Shown piece after piece: positions 10,380 to 26,362 of a stretch of 64,000 nucleotides of DNA. Origin of the DNA: Echiichthys vipera. Its lineage: Eukaryota; Chordata; Actinopteri; Perciformes; Trachinidae. The notes under the pieces were generated by a model that was not told the DNA's origin, ran no database searches, and saw only the letters and a list, made by a program, of their open reading frames with translations. The first letter of the stretch is position 1. Every line of letters starts with the position of its first letter. Location: assembly GCA_963691815.1 (NCBI GenBank), contig OY829662.1, positions 13,791,241-13,855,240 on the forward strand, read 5' to 3'. The translations under genes were made by a program, and so were the position numbers.

Positions 10380-13214
10380 GTACATGTATAAATACTGTAT
10401 TTTTTACTTTTCCAGATGTGATAATTTAGGGCTTTTTCACAAGTCGTCAGTTGAGAACGGAACCATGTAGAAATGCTTTGACTCATAAAAGTGTTACTTA
10501 CCTAATGTAGCATGAAACAGTTTTACTGGAAAACAGTCACGCAAGTACCAACAGGTCACTTTGTAATTCCTACCAATTCCTTGGTAGTTTGATCCATGTT
10601 ACACAATTTGTTCTTTTTAAAGGATGGGCTTGATGTGTAAATCCTACTTGAGTCACACAAGGGCCACAATTAGGCCATGTCACAGCGTGGTGCCACACAC
10701 CTACACAGTGAGCTATCAATAGTCAGCACATTCAAAGCATTATAGATCTACACTGGATACAAATCATTCATTAAGCTAGTGCAAAGGTGCAAAAATGAAC
10801 TGGAAAAAGAGTTATGTGTGACACGATAAAGCTGTTTGTCTTGCTTTTTAATTTAATAAAGGTCATGAAATTGCTACTGCAAGTTCAGGTAAATTGCTGA
10901 TAGTTTTACTTTCGTTTCTGCATTTGAAAAAAATCACAGTTGTTAAATGGACACTACATGTCAACAATGTTAGCTGAAAAGAAATCCCTGAAAGTCCTTC
11001 ACTGCCAGGAAACACCCGCTGAGGTATAGGTTCACCATAGCAGGAACAGAGCAACGTGACGTATTTCTGGTGGATGGTTTCTCTATGAGATACGTCAGTA
11101 CACTATGCAAACGCATGAGTTACAACATGGGAAAAAAACAGGGCTCTCATACATAGAAGGGTATTTACAAGCTCCACAAAAAATACAATCAGCTATCAAA
11201 TAAAAGTGAACAGATAGTGTACAATGGGGGGGGGGGGGGGGGGGGGGGGGGGGAATTGTCAAAGTCTTTAACAAGCTTGTTGCTGTGCAACACTGTGGTG
11301 ATACCTTGACTCACTTCCTGCTGATGTTATCTGAGTAGAAAACACTTCAAACAGTCAACATTTGTTGACTATCTTTGGTTATATATTCAAACTAATAAGC
11401 AGCAATAGAGTACGCATCAGAAATAGTTTCATATCTGTTGTACCAAATGTTGTGCAAGCTGATTATAAAAAAAAGAAGTTGAACTATGTTACGCATGACG
11501 GTTTTTGCTTTGTATGGTACTATAATCGGACACTACTGTGCGTGTGTGTAACTGAGTCTGTATTGGAACAGGGTGTGCCTCTGTTATGTCATGACGCATG
11601 ATGCAGGTTGTACTGTGCTGTATGTAATTGACGCAAATATTGTCCCCATTCCTTCTTCAGCACAGGTTGTAATCACCATGGTAACCAAATAATGTAGTAT
11701 GTCAAGTGTATAGAGATGTATCCATCTATGCAGCAGTAAATGTCCAGGGGGTTAAAGGCTCCCCACACTCTCCACAAATGGAATGTGATTTTAATTACAG
11801 CACTTCTCAAATGTTTAAAGAGAGAAGTGCCAACTTTTTTCGCCGAATAAAAAGAGAAATACAAATGATACTGGAACTTCCTTCTTTCTTGTAAAAGTAG
11901 CCAGGCATTTTCCATCAGAAATATTCAAGTACTTCCATCGGTATTGCTGGGATTTCCTCTGACTTTTCTTAGGTCAGTAAGGTTTCTGTAAGGTCTGTCT
12001 ATCTACAGCACCACCCACACCACCCTAACTGAGAATATACCCCTTTAACCTTTTGTCCCACTGTGGTGTACTGTATTAAACAGAAAGTAAAACCTGGCAG
12101 ACACAATTATCGCACAAGGGACGTGACAAGTAGTTCCTCAGAATTTGACTCATTATCAGCACATAATAGATTAAAAGATACATTTATCTACACTGTGTTC
12201 TCTTTTCATTTTCAGCCTGTAGAGACAAGTTGTGCTGATCAGTGTTGAGATATGTTTCATGTTTATTTTTTAAGCAATAAGTCACTGTGACATGTAGAGA
12301 CGCATTTACGTCAAACAAACACACTGTGCAAACCACAGTACATGACAACAGTGCTAACAAAAGACACTGAATTAAATCAGTATGATAGAATGCAGCTGAT
12401 AAAGACCAAACGTGTTAAATACAGTAACCAGCTGCATTTATTCTGTGCTAGGTTAGTGTTTATCAGTATACCATGGGAACCACTTAAGGACGTATATAAA
12501 GCGTACGCCCTGTGTATACATGTATCCATCTATGCAACTGCATTGCAGCTGTATTATATTCGTCTTAGTCAGACAATAGAAAAAATGTGTTCCAAAGACC
12601 AAGTGGTGAGCTGAAAAAATACTTGTACGGTAAGACTTGAAAATCATGTGGCAAGTGCCCGCTGGATTTTATGGTAACCTAACATTATATCTGTATGGGG
12701 ATTGGACTGAACACCTGCATTAAGGCACTTCATCGCACTATTTCTATACATGACAAGTGATAAAGCTACCATTATTAAAGCAACAGCTGCAAGAAGTGTA
12801 GGTATTTGTTTTTACACTGGCCAGACATTGAATTGAATGTTTCAGCTAATGCATAATCGGGTTCTTATCGGTGAATGACACATTATACAATTCTTGTTAT
12901 TAAGTAACAATAAAAAATATGTGAATAATTGTCCAATATCAGTGGAGTGTTCCTGTTAAAACTGTTTTAATCTGATGCTTCATAATAAAAGTGAGTGCTC
13001 ATTAGACTAATAGCCTTAACTGTAAGTGTTGATTAAAGAAAAGTAAGCGAGTTGAATGAAAAGCTGGAACAAGTGAAGTTAGTTGCAGTGATATGGACAC
13101 CCTGTTGGGCTCATTCACTGTGCTTTTATATATGTAAGAAACCCGATTATATTGCAGCTTTTGTCTGAAATCTGGTATTCAAATGTAAACCTTCTGCAAC
13201 ATATTGTTGTGAAA
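10380..13214. other. Intergenic, no gene recognised
   Basis: AT-rich sequence with no recognised gene. The only structured item is the poly-G run at 11226-11253. Short open frames such as 11673-11915 and 12342-12614 show no domains. Confidence 0.5.
11226..11253 (+). repeat. Poly-G homopolymer (28 G)
   Basis: An uninterrupted run of 28 G in an AT-rich setting. Such a tract can form G-quadruplexes and is also prone to sequencing and assembly length error. Confidence 0.9.
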
Positions 13215-13440
13215 CATAACTACTTGGTTAAGTTAAGGCAAAAAAACTAGTTGGTTGGTTTAAGGAAAAGATCATGGTTTGGCTTAAAGCTTGTGTGTTT
13301 GTTACAGACATACACTAAGTCAATGTGGTTATGTACTAATGTAGCAACATTGGTAACTTTAAAAAAGTCGACTTAGGCACAAACTGCAGTCTCCTGGGGA
13401 AAGTCCTGTGTTTATTAGACTCATCCACCACCCCAGACAT
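13215..13440. mobile_element. Decayed teleost dispersed repeat (MITE-like)
   Basis: Carries the string GGAAAAGATCATGGTTTGG and a downstream TCATCCACCACCCC block. I recognise both from a common fish non-autonomous repeat. Termini and target-site duplication are not clear, so the limits are approximate. Confidence 0.45.
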
Positions 13441-14034
13441 CCTCATTATGTGGACTCTGGTCACCTGATTGTCTTCTTTGCTGCCATTATAATTACACCA
13501 GCCACTAAGTATTGTTCATAATAAGATGCTTGCACATTCAGTATCTTTTTGGGTCTATAACACCTGAAGATATCACCTGAAGAAATTGTATTTGGTACTG
13601 ACATTTATGTAAACAATTACGGAAATATCGGTTTTTAAATGGGGGTTGTGTGTTCATTTAAACTGAATGTAAACTCAGTAATTACTGTATATCATCAAAT
13701 TATGAGAGCACTTGTAAAAGGGTCATCAGGTCTTTATTTCTGAACATCTTTTCTCATAGAAATCTGTTTCTTGTTTCCATGTTTTTCTTCCTGTTCCAAG
13801 AATCAGACTCTCAGCAGACAATGTTTCTGACTGTCCAATATGGAAATGGATGTAAGGATGCATGATGTGACTAAACACATTTGAAATTAAAAAAACAACA
13901 AAATCCTGCCAAAGCCACATTCTCGGATTTTGTGTGGAATGTAAGATAGCATCAGAAGCTTTACTGGAAACCATCTAATCATTTGACACACAGTTGAGCC
14001 ATTCAATACATCAAGCCACTGACTTAGTTTACAA

Positions 14035-14041
<7 letters not shown>

Positions 14042-14101
<60 letters not shown>
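14042..14101 (+). repeat. (TG)n microsatellite
   Basis: About 30 uninterrupted TG units. Open frames crossing it encode only Cys-Val or Thr-His runs and are not genes. Confidence 0.97.
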
Positions 14102-14102
<1 letters not shown>

Positions 14103-14449
14103 ACATGACTTCCACATACTATGTGTGCACATTAGGCAAGAACTTTACGATAAGAGAACAAAAAGCTGAAACCAGAGCTCAGTCAGGTGGAGTGAACAGG
14201 TCTTTCCTGTAACAAAGGTCCTCCAGTGACCAGAAATGACCCTGAATGCCCTCGAGAAGTGCTGGGATGGTGTGTCAGCATAGAGCGCAGCCAATTACTG
14301 GATCTCTGGCAAAAACACACAAGAAAGGTTCATATCAGTCTAGAGTCATCAATGTTGTAAATGTACAGATTATCAATTCTGTATATCAAAATAAAATGTA
14401 AATTAATTGAATACTTTTTTTTAAATTAACTACTATTACTAATACTGAA

Positions 14450-14956
14450 GTGTGGTCTATACCTACTAATGGGCAAATGGGCGCGCCCTCGTTTGAACAT
14501 CATGTGAATGGATGCAAAGTCATGTGTATAATTTATTTATATTTTCTTTTTCCAACATTACACATTTACATTTACAGGTTTTTGTTTTTTTTCACACATG
14601 ACACACATACACACAAATTAACCACAGAATTAGTCACAACGAAGGCATCTGCAGACAAATCCTGGTGTAGTATTTCTAATCCTTTCAGGAAATTCAGACA
14701 CAAGACTAAAACTAAGGTAAGGAGAACCCTGTACTCCCTAGAGGATTCCTGTCAGGACCTGAAAGGTGTCCTAGAATCAGGTCCTGCATCCTTCCATGGA
14801 AAAGTCGCACAGCAAGCGAGGAGCAATCTGATACAATACCCTACACTGTATGCTGTGACCTGCCAGCCTCACACAGCCCACACACCGACTCCAAAGGGTA
14901 TTTCACCACATGCTGCACAACACATCAAACCTCAACCTCAAATGTCACTGCCATGA
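14450..14956 (+). other. Unassigned 168-codon open frame
   Basis: The longest non-repeat open frame in the 4-41 kb gap. The first half is hydrophobic and low-complexity. The second half has more ordinary composition, from about residue 65 (KASADKSWCSISNPFRKFRH) to a Pro/His-rich end. Possible splice signals flank a small stretch at 14689-14716 (acceptor CCTTTCAG, donor AAG|GTAAGG), and an AATAAA lies at about 14960. I do not recognise a family. It may be chance or a last exon of an unknown gene. Confidence 0.15.
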
Positions 14957-14959
14957 CAA

Positions 14960-15645
14960 TAAAATCCACCAGTATGGGCCCGCTGGCCTGAAGGGTAACC
15001 TGAATGTTTAAATCTTTCTACTCTTTTACTGGATTGAATACTACTATAAATGGGCTTCAGTCCTGGTGCTTTCCATTGCTATGAAAAGTGTGGTAAATAT
15101 TATACATTTTAGACATCAATAAGGCAAAAAAGAGGTTCAAAATTTCTTTCATTTAGGCTTCAAACACTTGGTCTGAAAAGGTGACATTCAGAACTCTATT
15201 TTCTGCATTTGTGAATCTCAGAAGAAATGACTTTATGTTTTTTTAAAAGTGCAGCTGTAGTAGAGGTCTTTGGCGTAATGGTTTAGTAGCACTAAAGTGT
15301 ATATTTTTTGCTTATTTAAATAGTAGGCTACAGTGTATAGTGCATACGTGTAGTAGCTCTTATTCTGTTTAAAGCCTGCTGGCAGGGTGAAAAAGTTCAA
15401 TTGCCAATTAAGCTTTACAAGGTCTGTAGCACTTTTGTAAAACATGACGAGAGGAAAGGGAGGTGTGACAAGAATCTACTTGTCACTTTGTTCATCTAAA
15501 AACAAGAAAATGAGGCATGTAAATCATGATTACCAAAACTATAATTGAACGGTGAAATAATACATCCTTCAAATTAATAGATTTTTTGCTGCAATATGCT
15601 AAAGGCTCAATAAAATCATAACACACACTTCAGGTCTTTCCAGTG
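14960..15645. other. Intergenic, no gene recognised
   Basis: AT-rich sequence after the unassigned frame. The open frame on the minus strand at 15233-15445 shows no domain. Confidence 0.5.
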
Positions 15646-16575
15646 GGGTGTACTACGAAGCTCGATTAGTGGGTTAGCGAGGTATGTTGCGCTCAAAGCC
15701 TGGGTCACCTGTGACACGAACATCGCTCTCCTTTAGTGTGGCTGTATCACCATGGTAACTTATGCTTTAGACCAAACCCGTTCGGAAGGAGGTTTTCAGC
15801 TAAGACTTAGAGCTAAGACGTAGACTTTCGGGTCATAGCGGCTACTTAAAACTAACCACAGCTTCCTAGACTTCCTTTATGAGAGATAACGGTTCTCATC
15901 AGAGGGTATTCACTATTTGAGCGTCCTTGTTTGAACTATGTTGGCAATGTTATACAAAGAAGCCATGAACTTAGTGTTGCGCAGTGTGTCTGTGTCTCAC
16001 TCATAGATTTGGCACGGGTACATATTTGCATGCATGCAGTTGGTGATGCCAAAACTCTGGGGGCAGTGAGAGAGAGTGCATGTCAATGGGGGTCGGGGGG
16101 GTGTGTGGGGGGGACAGGCCTTTGTATTGAAGAGGCCATTTGCAGAGGGGAAGAATGTTCTTGTGGCGTGAGGTTTTGGTCTTTACAGACCTCAGTCTCT
16201 TGCCAGAGGGAGACTGAGTCCATGTTCGGGGTGGAAGGGGTCTGCAAGGATCCTCTCTGCTCACCTCAGTGTCCAGAAGTCCACAACCATCTCCACTGTC
16301 TTTAGATGTGGAGCTGTGTTGCCCATTGCTGTTAACATACTCTTGAATTGCACATAGGAGTTCATTATAATGATCTGAGTGAAATATGTGGCTATCCAAA
16401 GGCTGAGTCAAATGACGCGATAAACGACCCTTTTATGAGAATGCACATTGAAACCCTGGCTTGACAAATTAACTCTGAAGTGAGCTTTGTGGTACCGTTT
16501 AACTCTGATTGTGAGTTTCATATTTGTCGATCCAGGTTATCCAAAGAAACCCTGGGTATGTTCAGCGCACTTCGT
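15646..16575. mobile_element. Non-autonomous DNA transposon carrying a LINE relic
   Basis: The left end reads GTGTACTACGAAGCTCGATT. The right end, read on the minus strand, has GAACTACGAAGTGCGC, giving an imperfect inverted terminal repeat around CTACGAAG. The flanking blocks (for example GGTACCGTTTAACTCTGATT at about 16492) match a fish MITE family I recognise. The middle, at about 16150-16300, looks like a degenerate piece of a fish LINE (GAATGTTCTTGTGGCGTGAG and following). The open frames at 15931-16305 (+) and 16001-16411 (-) lie in this material and are not taken as genes. Confidence 0.5.
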
Positions 16576-16579
16576 AGTT

Positions 16580-18400
16580 CAATGTGGAAGTGTAATGATG
16601 CAAATAGTGTTCTTATTATATGACATTGGTTGTATGAGGCCCATTTGTAACAACCTAGCCTCATTTGAATGTGATAGATTAATTAAACATTACAGCTGGT
16701 CAGAGGCAGGTCTCATCATGTGATCAACTCAGAAGACTAACACTTTTTTTTAAAATGATCTCCAGCTGTGTCATTCTCCAAGCTAACACACGGAACAGCC
16801 GAGTCAGAACGAAATATGTTCAGCATGACCTCGCTGCTGAAAGATTCACATGAACTGGACCGAGATTAATGTGAAACAATTGTGGGGCCTTGTTGAAGTA
16901 AGCTTCTAGGAATTTGGTCTGTTCTGGAGGGGGCCTCATATTAAAGTCATGTATAGCTGTGAGGTATATTACTGGTCATTATTAATTAATTAAGTCCCAT
17001 ATTATACAAGGTGAAATTTCCCTGTCTTTTAAAGCTGGTTGAGGTGTTATATAAAACAAGGAAAGCATCAAAACTCAATCCATGGAGAAATGGTTTGGAG
17101 AACTATAATGACTCACAGTCTTAAAAAACAGCAAGGTCAGAAGAAAGTTTGTTTAGCAATAAACTAAGAGAAAATAAAAAGAACGGATGGAACTTCAGCA
17201 ATACGTGTTGCATATTTAAGCTTTGCCAAATGCCGTTTCCACAGTGGTAATGGTAAGTAAACACGCAGTTTAGAAAAATGAGCTCACAGGTCAGAAGAGG
17301 ACAGGATACACGCAGGCAGGCTCATTCTCACTGGGCTGACTCATATGTTTGATATATGGAGATTTGGTGGATGTGGAAACTTACTGCCTCGCTTGTGTAT
17401 CACTTGGGACATTTTTGCCTTTTAATTTTCATTTTACTGCATATGGCATATATTTGGGCAAGAGTTTTTATCCCCTCAAAACTTAGTTCAACCTCAATTC
17501 CTATAATAACTATAAAAAACTGTGTGGTAAAAATATAGACACCCAAACACTTAAAGCTGTCCTCCTTAAATCCATTTGATACCACTGAAATAACAGTATA
17601 AAATAATTTGTTCTATTATACTAGGCTTTCAATCTATAGCCCTGAATTCAAAATGACAGTTTCTACTATTTTTCACCACATTGAGCCCTTTTTTCATGTG
17701 TGCCCTGAGTGGCAAATACATGCAAGTTCCTTGGTTTCCACTAGGGGCATTGCTGCTGTATAAAGTCCAGTAGAGGTCTCCGCCTTTGCTAATAGAACTA
17801 GGTTTACAATATTGTAACCTTCTTCGCAAAATAGTTTTATGGCAGTTTTTCAGACATTTTTGTCCTCTAAGGCCACCAGAGCAAGGGTGCACAAGGGGTC
17901 AATATTTTATGTTAGGATCATTTTCTTCATTCAATAATTGCCATTATAGTTAGGCAATTATCAGGATGGCATAAAAGTGTTTCTGGTTTTGCCGTTGGTT
18001 TGTGTTGAGGTGTCAGTGGTCGTTCCAGCTGGTCACAAGAATAAAGTACACAGTCGTCATGTTTCTTAGACAAACAAAACCATGCTTCACTGTGTATTTA
18101 CCACAATAACATCCTTAAACTTGGGAATCAACTTACTCAAAACACAAGCATGGATTAAGTGTGAGGTGTACTTACTGTAATAAATAGCTCCCTGAGGACA
18201 CTATTATCAAGGCTTCTAATGAGTCTGTGACTATAATTGGTAATTATTTATCACAGTCAGTCTGAGGGAACATCTTAAGCAATGCAGCGAGATATCCCAT
18301 AAAACCATTGAATGAATAGTTGATTATTATCCCCCTGCAGGCTGAGTCACAAAATACACACGATGACTGTAAACAGGAATGGGTCACTATTCCCATCAAC
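16580..18400. other. Intergenic, no gene recognised
   Basis: AT-rich sequence. A stretch at about 17620-17900 has an open frame on the minus strand and a CCACTAGGGGCA string at about 17748. It may be another dispersed repeat, but I cannot name it. Confidence 0.45.
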
Positions 18401-18402
18401 TG

Positions 18403-19176
<774 letters not shown>

Positions 19177-19184
19177 CTGGTCTG

Positions 19185-19465
19185 CAGTGGTCCCAGAAGT
19201 AATCAGATCTTTTACTTATGAAAAAGTATCAATAGTTTAGTAGTTTATTGTAATGTAAAATACATTATACATTATTATTTTTTTGTCATTTCTTTGTTAA
19301 TTATATATTTGATTAATACAGTGCTGCTGAATCTAAAGTAATTAAAGCTTTGAAATAAATGTAATCAGAGTCAGAGTAGCATAAAATGGAATTACTTAAT
19401 TACAAGGCAAAAGTGTACTTAAGTAAGGTATCTGATTAAATATACTCTCTTATGTACCACCACTG
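19185..19465. mobile_element. hAT-like MITE with 8-bp target-site duplication
   Basis: A 281-bp element bounded by inverted ends (CAGTGGT at the left; ACCACCACTG at the right, which is CAGTGGTGGT on the minus strand). It is flanked on both sides by the identical octamer CTGGTCTG (19177-19184 and 19466-19473). An 8-bp duplication with CAG-type ends is the hallmark of hAT transposition. The interior, with TACTTAAGTA-like stretches, matches a common teleost MITE. It has no coding capacity. Confidence 0.85.
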
Positions 19466-19473
19466 CTGGTCTG

Positions 19474-20216
19474 TAAGTTAGACCCCATAATAAATAAAAA
19501 ATCAGTTTGTTGGAGGAATGTAAGTTAAAGTCAAAACAAGTCGCAAGAAGTACACTCAGAAATAAGACAGCAAAATGAAACCATTCTTGGTAACATGAAG
19601 GGCCAGGCGCTATCAGCACAGCTGTGACACACTTCACATGAATGAGAAAATTACTACCACAGATAGAAGAATGGGAGGAGAAGAGGGAGGGAGCGCGCGG
19701 AGGGGAGTTGCTCTCTTAGTAACAATTCAAGGAATTGATTGTGGCCTCTGAGAAGTGTGACTCACCCTGAAGTGTGTCAGGAAACCCTTCAGATGTTGGT
19801 CACAACCTGTGTGCCTTAAGCAAATAAGATCACATTTTATGCAAAACAATCCTCCTAACCTCTCTCTGTCTCTCTGTCTCTCTGTCTTTCTGTTTTCATT
19901 CTCAAAACTTACGCAATCTATTTATGGGCACGGCAGGCCCCAATTTCTGCCCCCCACACAATCTCTTTTCTCTCCCCACTGCAGTGTTACATTACTCTGA
20001 AACTCACATAGGATATTGACACACGTGTGATTGGAAGTGTCAACATGGTAATCACAAACTCACGTCAGACAAGTTACATTTTGTTCAAAAACCTCATACC
20101 CACTTCCCATAACAGAGACACATGTTGAATTCAGCCTGAGTTACTGGTTCCGCATTATTTATACTGTACGTAGACGGTGAGTTTTTTTAAAACACCTGAA
20201 TCCCTCATCTGGAATT

Positions 20217-20218
<2 letters not shown>
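19474..20218. other. Intergenic, no gene recognised
   Basis: AT-rich sequence with a short TCTCTG-type pyrimidine repeat at about 19861-19888. No gene seen. Confidence 0.5.

Positions 20219-20306
<88 letters not shown>
20219..20306 (+). repeat. (TG)n microsatellite
   Basis: About 44 uninterrupted TG units. Confidence 0.97.
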
Positions 20307-23444
<3,138 letters not shown>

Positions 23445-24322
23445 CTGGTTGCTTCATTTTGTTATCAAGAAGAAGCTTCTTCCTAAGAAGTCACCGCTGT
23501 TATCAGTTCTGTGAGGTTAATTTGCTTGTGTACACAAACCATTACTTCATAGTAGTAGTGAATGATAACACAATAGGATAACCATGAATTTCCTGATAAG
23601 GTAGTGCATTACAGTTTTTTTTGATTGCTTTGACGCAGTAGTCGACTCAAAATACACATTCTTCAAAACTGTTAACACAAAGGCCTAAACCGTGGCACCA
23701 ACGGTCAAAATGACTCATTTTGCCTGCAAAAGGCTCTACCTCCGCAAAAACATTTAACATATGGACCAAAAGCAAATTTTGCCCTCAAACAACACAACTT
23801 GCACACAAGTGCATAAGCGCTTCCAATCAGTCATTAGACAAGGGGCATCAAAATACAAAATTCAGCTCTCAGTGTGTATCAGTGCTGCATTACTGGTCAG
23901 CAGCTTACATATCAGTGCCAATTTGCTTTCTTGCAAAACATAGATCCAGAATCATATACAATGATTTTTCAAATTTTATTGAATGCAGTATTCATTCTTT
24001 TTTTTATTTTGAGATTGTGGCTAAGAAATGAAATATTCCAACAGAAACCACAGATATAGTATAAAATCCACGGCTGTGTAAGACATAAGGAAAATGAAAA
24101 TAAAAATTCTGTACAATAAAGAAAAAAATCTCTTCTAGTCAATTCTCTCTTGACGAATGGGCCACATGGCCTCATCTACATCGCACTCAATATTTTCTCT
24201 TGCGATGCACCTAGGGAAAAATTTTCTTTCATGCCTGATCCAGCCTTGGCATGCATCTGCATCTATATCTTGGGCAGCAGCGGTCATTGCATCGATCAAG
24301 GGCATCTGGTCATAGGGGCGAT

Positions 24323-25032
24323 GTTGTACTGTCACTTACTTCAGTAAGATATGCTGCTATACTACACCGTCACTTTATACCACCACTACATCACTTATTT
24401 TGTGGTACTGTAACTTACTGCTGCTACAATTTACACTGTCTCTTTATATCACCACTACATCACTTTATTTTGTGGTACTGTAACTTACTGCTGCAACACT
24501 TTACACTGTCTCTTTATATCACCACTACATCACTTTATTTTGTGGTACTGTAACTATCTGCTGCTACACTTACTGTGCTTTAGGACATGCTGCTACATTT
24601 CACTGTGGTTTACTGTAACTTACTGTAACTTACTTCAGTACGAAATGCTGCTACACTCCACTGTGCCATACTGTCACTTAGTGCTGTAGGAAATGCTACT
24701 ACATTTTTAACATTTTTAACACTTATAACTGATCGCTCCTTCTCACTTATTTAGTTTGTACTTATTTCATTTCAATCTGCTGCTATGTAAACTGAACAGT
24801 GCGTATTGTTGTATATTGTATAAACCTACGCTTAACCACAATGTCTGTTGCACTCTGTCACACTTAGTTCATTGCTTGATTTATTTTATGTTAGCTGTAT
24901 TTTGATTTGATTTATGTTTTTATGCTTATTGTTACTCTGACCCTTTCCCACCTTTGTATTGAAACTGTTGCAAAATAATTTCCGTCGGGATAAATAAAGC
25001 TTCTTGACTCTTGAATCTTGAATCTTGAATCG
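24323..25032 (+). mobile_element. 5'-truncated LINE inserted in the transposase
   Basis: A 3'-terminal LINE piece in + orientation. It ends TCGGGATAAATAAAGC followed by repeated TTGAATC units, a fish CR1/L2/Rex-type tail. It carries three tandem copies of a 70-bp unit. Removing it rejoins the transposase frame as VYD-RPYDQM (the + strand junction reads GGGGCGAT then CGTAAACC). The target-site duplication is at most about 2 bases. Confidence 0.7.
24371..24580 (+). repeat. Minisatellite, three copies of a 70-bp unit
   Basis: CTTTATATCACCACTACATC recurs at 24372 (variant), 24442 and 24512, a period of 70 bp. Related but scrambled units continue to about 24690. The array lies inside the LINE 3' region. 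Confidence 0.85.
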
Positions 25033-25424
25033 TAAACCTTCCATCTCCATACACTGAAGAATTCCTCTATAGGATTTAAAAATGGAAAGTATTGAGGAAG
25101 CCTGCAGACTGATTGCAAATTGAAAAGTTTTGTGAAGCAGTGTCAAACAGGTGCTTCAGTGATTTCAAACTGGTCAAGAAGTGTCTAAGAGATTGGGACA
25201 TATATGTTCTGTTTGGTTACCACAGCTAAAGCAGTGGAGTTTGGACTGCTTGAATGAGATCTGCGTTAACTGATTTGCAAAAGGATGCGGGAAGTGTGTC
25301 AAAGAAATGACAATGGGTTAACTAATTTGCAAGAGGTGTCTTTTGCTCTGCTGAGAGAGTGATGATGAAGACTGAGAGGTTATCAGTTTCTTCAACCAGG
25401 CCAAAGCAATAAAAAAAAACTGTA

Positions 25425-26354
25425 ACAGCTTCCCTAGTTTGACATTTTGTAACAGACAGTTTCAAAGGTCAGTTTGTTAAGATGTGGAACATGTTTTGGA
25501 GTGAAGCACTGAATCAGGAAACAGATGCCACTTATGGACACCTACCAGGTCAACAACTAGACACAGTGTGTGGCATTTACAGTCAGTGCAGGGAGGGGAG
25601 GGATATTTGTGGCAATCAACTTGATGAAGAGAATCCCCCCAAAAAAAAGATAATAGAAGAGGCAAAAAGAGAAAGTGAGAGGCACACAAATTGTGTCAGG
25701 GAAACCGGCAAGGAAGAAAAACTGCCTAAAAACAAGTACGTGAAAAGAGAGCAATTCCCCTCAGCCAAACCCTCTGGGGCTCTTTGCGATGCGGGGATAT
25801 GGATCTGTTATTCCACTCTTTACAGGAAGGCTGACCACACTGCTACTATAGCAACCAGGTGACATGGCATGTGGTGCCCTTACTCGCTGAGCAAATAGAC
25901 CAGAGCCTGACCCTGACCAGAGCAGTTTGGCAGTGATGCCAGCTAAAGCCCTGTGCTGACCCATCCACCTTCTATTGAGTCATTCTAGCACTTCCAGTCG
26001 AATAAGGAAGAACAACCCTCCACTGGCACACTGAAAGGTAGGAGTAGAAGTATGAAACAGTGGAGTGAAAACCTCCAGCTTGAGTAAGTCAAGTTCAGTG
26101 TTCTTTTTCAATGAGATTGAAGCTGTGTGTCATAGTTAGCCTGCAGAAACAAACCAGTCCAATGTGTGGTTCAGTGGACAGTAAATCAATTATCCAATCA
26201 TGAAAACAGTCAGGGTTTATGTTCTGGGTGTGCAAATGTGCATATCTGACAGAGTTGAGAAAATTGCCTTTTGTGGGAAATGAGTCCCACAAGTCAAATT
26301 AATGACTAGGGGGACATTTTACGCTTCAAAATTACATTCGCAGAGTTTTGCTTT
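25425..26354. other. Intergenic, no gene recognised
   Basis: The 126-codon frame at 25482-25862 is rich in Lys and Glu over a purine-rich patch and has no domain I know, so it is probably chance. No other gene-like signal. Confidence 0.45.
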
Positions 26355-26362
26355 AGATAGAT

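Larger units (their letters stand above)
24135..25100 (-). pseudogene. IS630-like transposase C-terminal remnant, split by a LINE
   Basis: The conserved block LNPIEEFFSVWRWKVYD is followed, after a ~708-bp insertion, by HRPYDQMPLIDAMTAAAQ and the typical ending ARENIECDVDEAMWP. The first part contains the region around the last catalytic acid of the DDE fold (NPIE). The first two catalytic Asp residues are absent. It cannot make an active enzyme. Confidence 0.75.
23612..25422 (-). mobile_element. Tc1/IS630-like transposon, internally deleted and LINE-interrupted
   Basis: The left end is TA|CAGTTTTTTTTGATTGCTTT. The right end, read on the minus strand, is TA|CAGTTTTTTTTATTGCTTTG, so the inverted repeats match over about 20 bases and each is flanked by TA, the Tc1/mariner/IS630 target. 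The minus strand encodes the C-terminal part of a DDE transposase in two pieces: FLNPIEEFFSVWRWK up to VYD (about 25030-25090), then RPYDQMPLIDAMTAAAQDID onward to a stop near 24135. A LINE fragment lies between them. The N-terminal catalytic part is missing, since only about 330 bp separate the FLNPIEE motif from the right end. Confidence 0.8.

Noticed and set aside
16001..16411. 136-codon minus-strand frame with an exon-like end (GACACTGAG|GTGAGC)
   Set aside because: It first looked like an exon of a signalling receptor, but the same bases on the + strand read as a decayed fish LINE relic inside a MITE, so coding is unlikely.
25482..25862. 126-codon Lys/Glu-rich frame
   Set aside because: Purine-rich low-complexity sequence with no recognisable domain or splice context.
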